Part shown: piece after piece, positions 6,658-9,658 of the stretch
How positions within the stretch are numbered: the first letter of the stretch is position 1
How the letters are laid out: the number at the start of each line of letters is the position of its first letter
Assembly: GCA_019136335.1 (NCBI GenBank)
Contig: JAGVUK010000209.1
Location: 1 to 9,658 of the forward strand
Length of the DNA: 9,658 nt
Source: Methanomicrobiales archaeon
GTDB lineage: Archaea; Halobacteriota; Methanomicrobia; Methanomicrobiales; Methanoculleaceae
Direction of reading: 5' to 3'
Notes under the pieces: model-generated
The model's database searches: none
Seen by the model: the letters and a program-made list of their open reading frames with translations, nothing else
What the model was told of the DNA's origin: nothing
Translations under genes and position numbers: made by a program

Positions 6658-7158
6658 ATGATCCCGGCCTACGTGCCGAACTCAGCGGCGGCACTCTTCG
6701 GCGGCGGAACACCCATCGACTTTGGCAGGACGTGGAGCGACGGGAGACGGGTCTTTGGCGATGGGAAGACGTACCGGGGGTTCTTCGGCGGTGTGCTCTC
6801 CGGAGTGCTCGCCGGTCTCGTCGAGATCCTGGCATGGGCCTCGTTCGGCCTGACCGCACTTCCCCACCAGACCGTCCTCTCCGTTACGCTGCTCGCGGCA
6901 GGCGCGCTCCTTGGCGATCTCGCCAAGAGCTTCCTGAAGCGGAGGCTGGGTAAGGAGCGGGGCGAGTCCTGGTTCTTAGCCGACCAATACGATCTGGTCA
7001 TCGGTTCATTCCTGCTCATCCTCCTGGTTTACCCGGAATGGCTCTTTGAGAATATTACCTTACCCATTGCAGTCTGGATCGTCGTCATGACACCCCTCCT
7101 TCACCGTGCGGTGAACATTATCGGCTACTACATCGGAGTTAAAGAGGTACCATGGTGA
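6658..7158 (+). CDS. carS: CDP-archaeol synthase
   Basis: CarS is an integral membrane enzyme that transfers CMP from CTP to digeranylgeranylglyceryl phosphate, giving the activated precursor of all archaeal polar lipids. The 166-residue ORF shows the family signatures in order: PAYVPNSAA (3-11), GGGTPIDFG (15-23), FGDGKTYRGFFGG (33-45), LGDLAKSFLKRRLG (85-98), FLADQYDLVIG (107-117) and the closing TPLLHRAVNIIGYYIGVKEVPW region (145-166). Hydrophobic stretches at about 45-65, 70-88, 112-128 and 132-147 fit membrane helices. The ATG at 6658 is the only ATG in frame after a stop at 6625 and has a poor ribosome-binding site; homologues usually have about ten more hydrophobic residues in front. 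An alternate frame just upstream (6614-6661) could supply them if one base were missing from this sequence. It overlaps pyrE by 7 nt. Function is firm, the start is not. Confidence 0.93.
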   Translation: MIPAYVPNSAAALFGGGTPIDFGRTWSDGRRVFGDGKTYRGFFGGVLSGVLAGLVEILAWASFGLTALPHQTVLSVTLLAAGALLGDLAKSFLKRRLGKERGESWFLADQYDLVIGSFLLILLVYPEWLFENITLPIAVWIVVMTPLLHRAVNIIGYYIGVKEVPW

Positions 7159-7664
7159 ACCCAATCGCGACACTGTTACTGGAGAGCGGGGCTATCGAGT
7201 TCGGGGATTTCGTCCTCGCATCGGGGGCCCGGAGCTCTTACTACATCGACATCAAGGCCGCAACGACGAACCCCACCATCCTTGCGGCGATCGGAAAGAC
7301 CATTGCCGAAGGCTGGGACTTCGATATGGTGGCCGGAGTGGCGGTCGGCGCCGTCCCGATCGCCGTCGCCGTCTCGCTTGCAAGCGGCCGGCCCTACGCG
7401 ATCGTCAGGAAAGAGGAGAAGGACCATGGCAAAGCCGGGACGATCGTCGGTGACGTGAACGGCAGGAACGTTCTGCTCGTCGAGGACGTGACCACGTCCG
7501 GGGGAAGCGCGCTCTACGGCCTCGCGGCCCTGCGTGCCGCAGGTGCAGAGGTCGACCGGGTCGTGACCGTCGTTGACCGGGAAGCGGGCGCCCATGAGGC
7601 GCTCGCAGAAAAAGGAGCATCTCTCTTTGCACTTGTGCGGGTCAGCGAGCTGCTGGACGGATAA
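7152..7664 (+). CDS. pyrE: Orotate phosphoribosyltransferase
   Basis: PyrE converts orotate and PRPP to orotidine 5'-phosphate, the fifth step of de novo UMP synthesis, in the cytoplasm. The 170-residue protein has the usual archaeal length. It shows FGDFVLASGARSSYYID near 17-33, the flexible catalytic loop region RKEEKDHG (86-93) and the PRPP-binding motif VLLVEDVTTSGGS (107-119). The ATG at 7152 overlaps the end of carS (stop at 7156-7158), with GAGGT at 7144-7148; the spacing is short, and GTG at 7155 would be better placed, giving a one-residue shorter protein. The overlap implies co-transcription with carS, although the two pathways are not directly linked. Confidence 0.95.
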   Translation: MVNPIATLLLESGAIEFGDFVLASGARSSYYIDIKAATTNPTILAAIGKTIAEGWDFDMVAGVAVGAVPIAVAVSLASGRPYAIVRKEEKDHGKAGTIVGDVNGRNVLLVEDVTTSGGSALYGLAALRAAGAEVDRVVTVVDREAGAHEALAEKGASLFALVRVSELLDG

Positions 7665-7667
7665 ACA

Positions 7668-7676
7668 TTTTTTAAG
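7668..7676 (+). promoter_or_regulatory. T-rich stretch between pyrE and purD, possible terminator or TATA element
   Basis: Only 25 nt separate pyrE and purD. They contain six T residues (7668-7673) followed by AAG. A T-run of this length can slow archaeal RNA polymerase, and TTTTTTAAG also resembles a weak TATA box that would place a start near the purD ATGs at 7690 and 7696. There is no clear ribosome-binding site before purD, which would fit a leaderless transcript. Both readings are tentative. Confidence 0.25.
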
Positions 7677-7689
7677 AGCGGGCAAATAG

Positions 7690-8982
7690 ATGGATATGAA
7701 AGTACTCGTTGTAGGTGGTGGTGGCAGGGAGCATGCGATCACCAGGGCGCTTTCCTGCAACAGCGACGTGAAACTATTCTCTGTCATGGCACGAAAGAAC
7801 CCGGGAGTTGCCCGGCTCGCGGAGCGGGTGCTTCTTACGGATGAGACCAACATCCCGGATATCGTCAGATTCGCTACCGAGAACGGGCTTGACGCTGCGG
7901 TTATCGGGCCGGAGGCGCCCCTTGAGGCGGGCATCGTCGACCACCTCGAGGCTGCGGGGATACCCTGCGTGGGCCCGACCCGGGCTGCGGCCCGGATTGA
8001 GACGGATAAGGCGTTCTGCCGCCGGCTGATGGAGCGGCACGGGATCGCAGGGTGCCCGGAATACCGGGTCTTCCACGATCCGGAGGAGGCCGGGCGGTTC
8101 ATCGAGGCCTACGACGGCGATCTTGCCGTCAAGCCCATCGGGCTTACCGGGGGGAAGGGTGTGCGGATCATGGGCGAACATGTCGACGTGGCGGGGGCAG
8201 TCGAGTACGTCCGGGAGATCGGGGGGGATGTCGTGCTGGAAGAGCGGCTCCTCGGGGAAGAGTTTACCCTTCAGGCGTTCGTCGACGGCGAGCACCTGGT
8301 GCCCATGCCGCTCGTCCAGGATCATAAACGGGCCTACGAAGGTGACGTTGGGCCGAACACCGGCGGGATGGGTTCGTACTCCCTGCCTGATCACATGCTT
8401 CCCTTTGTCACCCGTGCGGACTACGAAGAAGCGCTCCGGATCATGGAGGATACGGTCGCGGCCATGCGGGACGAGGGGACGCCGTACCGGGGGATTCTCT
8501 ACGGCCAGTTCATGAACACCCGCGAAGGCCCCAGGGTCATCGAGTTCAACGCCCGCTTTGGTGACCCTGAGGCGATGAACGTCCTCTCGCTCCTGGAGTC
8601 TGATTTCTCCGGGATCGTCCGCCATATCGTCGAGGGAGACCTCTCGCCGGCGCATGTCCGGTTTGCTAACCAGGCGACGGTCTGCAAGTATCTCGTCCCC
8701 GAGGGTTATCCGGAGGCCCCGGCGGCTCGCGAGCCTCTCACCCTCGGCGACTCCGGCGACGCCCTCCTTTACTACGCGAACGTCGAGGAGCGGGACGGGG
8801 CGCTCTATACCCGGACGTCGCGGACGCTCGCGTTCGTCGGGAGAGGTGAGACGCTCGGAGAGGCCGAGGCGATCGCCGAGAAGGCGGCATCTTCCGTTAC
8901 CGGGCGCGTTTTCCACCGCAGGGATATCGGCACCCGGGAGGTCCTCGAACGGCGGTGCCGGCACATGAAGGAGATTGCATGA
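7690..8982 (+). CDS. purD: Phosphoribosylamine-glycine ligase (GAR synthetase)
   Basis: PurD ligates glycine to 5-phosphoribosylamine using ATP, the second step of purine synthesis. The 430-residue protein has the standard length and an ATP-grasp layout: N-terminal GGGGREHA (9-16); VIGPEAPLEAG (71-81) and VGPTRAAARIETDKAF (94-109); the ATP-binding lysine/glycine loop VKPIGLTGGKGV (147-158); the PNTGGMGSYS loop (222-231); and the metal-binding IEFNARFGDPEAMN (284-297). The conserved APGNPG segment of bacterial PurD is replaced by MARKNPG (33-39), a small deviation. ATG 7690 and ATG 7696 (two codons later) are both possible; no Shine-Dalgarno is evident. The stop overlaps the argF start (ATGA), so the two are translationally coupled. 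Confidence 0.96.
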   Translation: MDMKVLVVGGGGREHAITRALSCNSDVKLFSVMARKNPGVARLAERVLLTDETNIPDIVRFATENGLDAAVIGPEAPLEAGIVDHLEAAGIPCVGPTRAAARIETDKAFCRRLMERHGIAGCPEYRVFHDPEEAGRFIEAYDGDLAVKPIGLTGGKGVRIMGEHVDVAGAVEYVREIGGDVVLEERLLGEEFTLQAFVDGEHLVPMPLVQDHKRAYEGDVGPNTGGMGSYSLPDHMLPFVTRADYEEALRIMEDTVAAMRDEGTPYRGILYGQFMNTREGPRVIEFNARFGDPEAMNVLSLLESDFSGIVRHIVEGDLSPAHVRFANQATVCKYLVPEGYPEAPAAREPLTLGDSGDALLYYANVEERDGALYTRTSRTLAFVGRGETLGEAEAIAEKAASSVTGRVFHRRDIGTREVLERRCRHMKEIA

Positions 8983-9658
8983 AGAAGGATTTTCTCTCGA
9001 TCATTGATATCGACGGGTATGAGCTTGAGAGCATCGTCGCCGACGCGATGCGCTTAAAGCGGCTGAAGTCTGCAGGGACTGCACACGAATTCCTGAAGGG
9101 GAAGAGCCTCGGGATGATCTTTGAGAAGGCGTCCACCCGCACCCGGGTCTCGTTTGAGGTCGGGATGACCGACCTCGGCGGCCACGCACTCTTCTTGAAC
9201 CCCACGGATATGCAACTTGGACGGGGCGAAGAGATCAGGGATACGGCACGGGTGCTTGCCCGCTACACCGATGCGGTGATGATCCGCGCCTACCATCACG
9301 CCACCATCGAGGAGTTCGCCCGCTACTCGACGGTCCCGGTCATCAACGGGCTGTCCGACCGCCTGCACCCCTGCCAGGTGCTGGCCGATATCATGACCCT
9401 CAAGGAGCGGTTCGGCAACCTGCGCGACCTGAAGTTAGCGTGGGTCGGGGACGGCAACAACGTCTGCAACACGTGGATCCTCTCCTCGGCCCTGACCGGG
9501 ATGGAGATCGTGGTCGCGAGCCCCCCGCGTTACCAGCCCAGGGCTGCCGTCGTCGACCAGGCGCGGGCGGGAGGAGGCAGGATCAGCATCGTCACGGACC
9601 CGGATGAGGCGGTCCGGGATGCGGACGTCCTCTACACCGACATCTGGGTCTCCATGGG
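8979..9658 (+). CDS. argF: Ornithine carbamoyltransferase, 3'-truncated by the window end
   Basis: ArgF transfers the carbamoyl group from carbamoyl phosphate to ornithine, giving citrulline for arginine synthesis. The first 226 codons are present; the full protein is usually about 300-310 residues, so roughly the last quarter is missing. Visible motifs: FEKASTRTRVSFE (49-60, carbamoyl-phosphate loop STRTR), MIRAY with R103, DRLHPCQVLADIMT (127-140, HPCQ), the ornithine-domain strand LAWVGDGNNVCNTW (153-166) and TDIWVSMG at the break, the SMG loop that distinguishes ornithine from aspartate carbamoyltransferase. The start ATG overlaps the purD stop as ATGA, and AAGGAG (8968-8973) is 5 nt upstream. 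The truncation comes from the window edge and no break in the gene is seen. Confidence 0.95.
   Translation, partial: MKKDFLSIIDIDGYELESIVADAMRLKRLKSAGTAHEFLKGKSLGMIFEKASTRTRVSFEVGMTDLGGHALFLNPTDMQLGRGEEIRDTARVLARYTDAVMIRAYHHATIEEFARYSTVPVINGLSDRLHPCQVLADIMTLKERFGNLRDLKLAWVGDGNNVCNTWILSSALTGMEIVVASPPRYQPRAAVVDQARAGGGRISIVTDPDEAVRDADVLYTDIWVSM

Noticed and set aside
7774..8964. 396-codon ORF on the - strand
   Set aside because: It is antisense to purD, which is complete and has all its ATP-grasp motifs.
1..9658. Search by eye for CRISPR repeats, tRNA/rRNA genes, transposases, integrases and att-like repeats
   Set aside because: No regularly spaced repeats, cloverleaf-like segments, recombinase motifs or long direct repeats were found; gene content is chromosomal metabolism throughout.

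Overview
The window looks like chromosomal DNA of a GC-rich hydrogenotrophic methanogenic archaeon, most likely a member of Methanomicrobiales such as Methanoculleus or a relative. The lineage call is an inference from gene content and from resemblance recalled from memory. Supporting genes are an MvhA/MvhG-type [NiFe] hydrogenase, an archaeal CDP-archaeol synthase, a tetraether-synthase-type radical SAM protein and an archaeal-type alanine dehydrogenase. Shine-Dalgarno motifs (GAGGTG, GGAG) and AT-rich TATA-like elements also fit an archaeon.

Region 1 (1-3828, + strand) is a tightly packed run of five genes. They are a V4R-like small protein whose true start may lie before the window, a group-3 hydrogenase small subunit, its large subunit, a stand-alone Roadblock/LC7 protein, and a two-domain protein whose C-terminal half is another Roadblock/LC7 domain. 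Spacings are 10 nt, a 4-nt ATGA overlap, 13 nt and 4 nt, so this reads as one operon. The hydrogenase keeps all expected Ni and Fe-S ligands. The locus has no adjacent MvhD, FrhB or HdrA partner and no maturation protease, and carries sensory or scaffold-type proteins instead. This is the most unusual part of the window.

Region 2 (3999-4937, + strand) is a single ornithine cyclodeaminase/mu-crystallin family dehydrogenase, probably alanine dehydrogenase. It is preceded by a 170-nt gap holding small inverted repeats and a possible 31-codon leader ORF.

Region 3 (5066-7158) is a divergent pair of membrane-lipid genes. On the - strand is a radical SAM protein of the MJ0619/Tes tetraether lipid synthase type. 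On the + strand is carS, CDP-archaeol synthase. They share a short AT-rich intergenic stretch with one TATA-like element readable in both directions. CarS makes the activated archaeol precursor and Tes joins archaeol chains into membrane-spanning lipids, so the pairing makes metabolic sense. The carS 5' end is odd: the ORF starts late, and a neighbouring frame encodes a plausible missing N-terminus.

Region 4 (7152-9658, + strand) continues with pyrE (overlapping carS), purD and argF (ATGA overlap, cut by the window end). These are ordinary pyrimidine, purine and arginine biosynthesis genes. No tRNA, rRNA, CRISPR array, transposon or plasmid/phage feature was seen.
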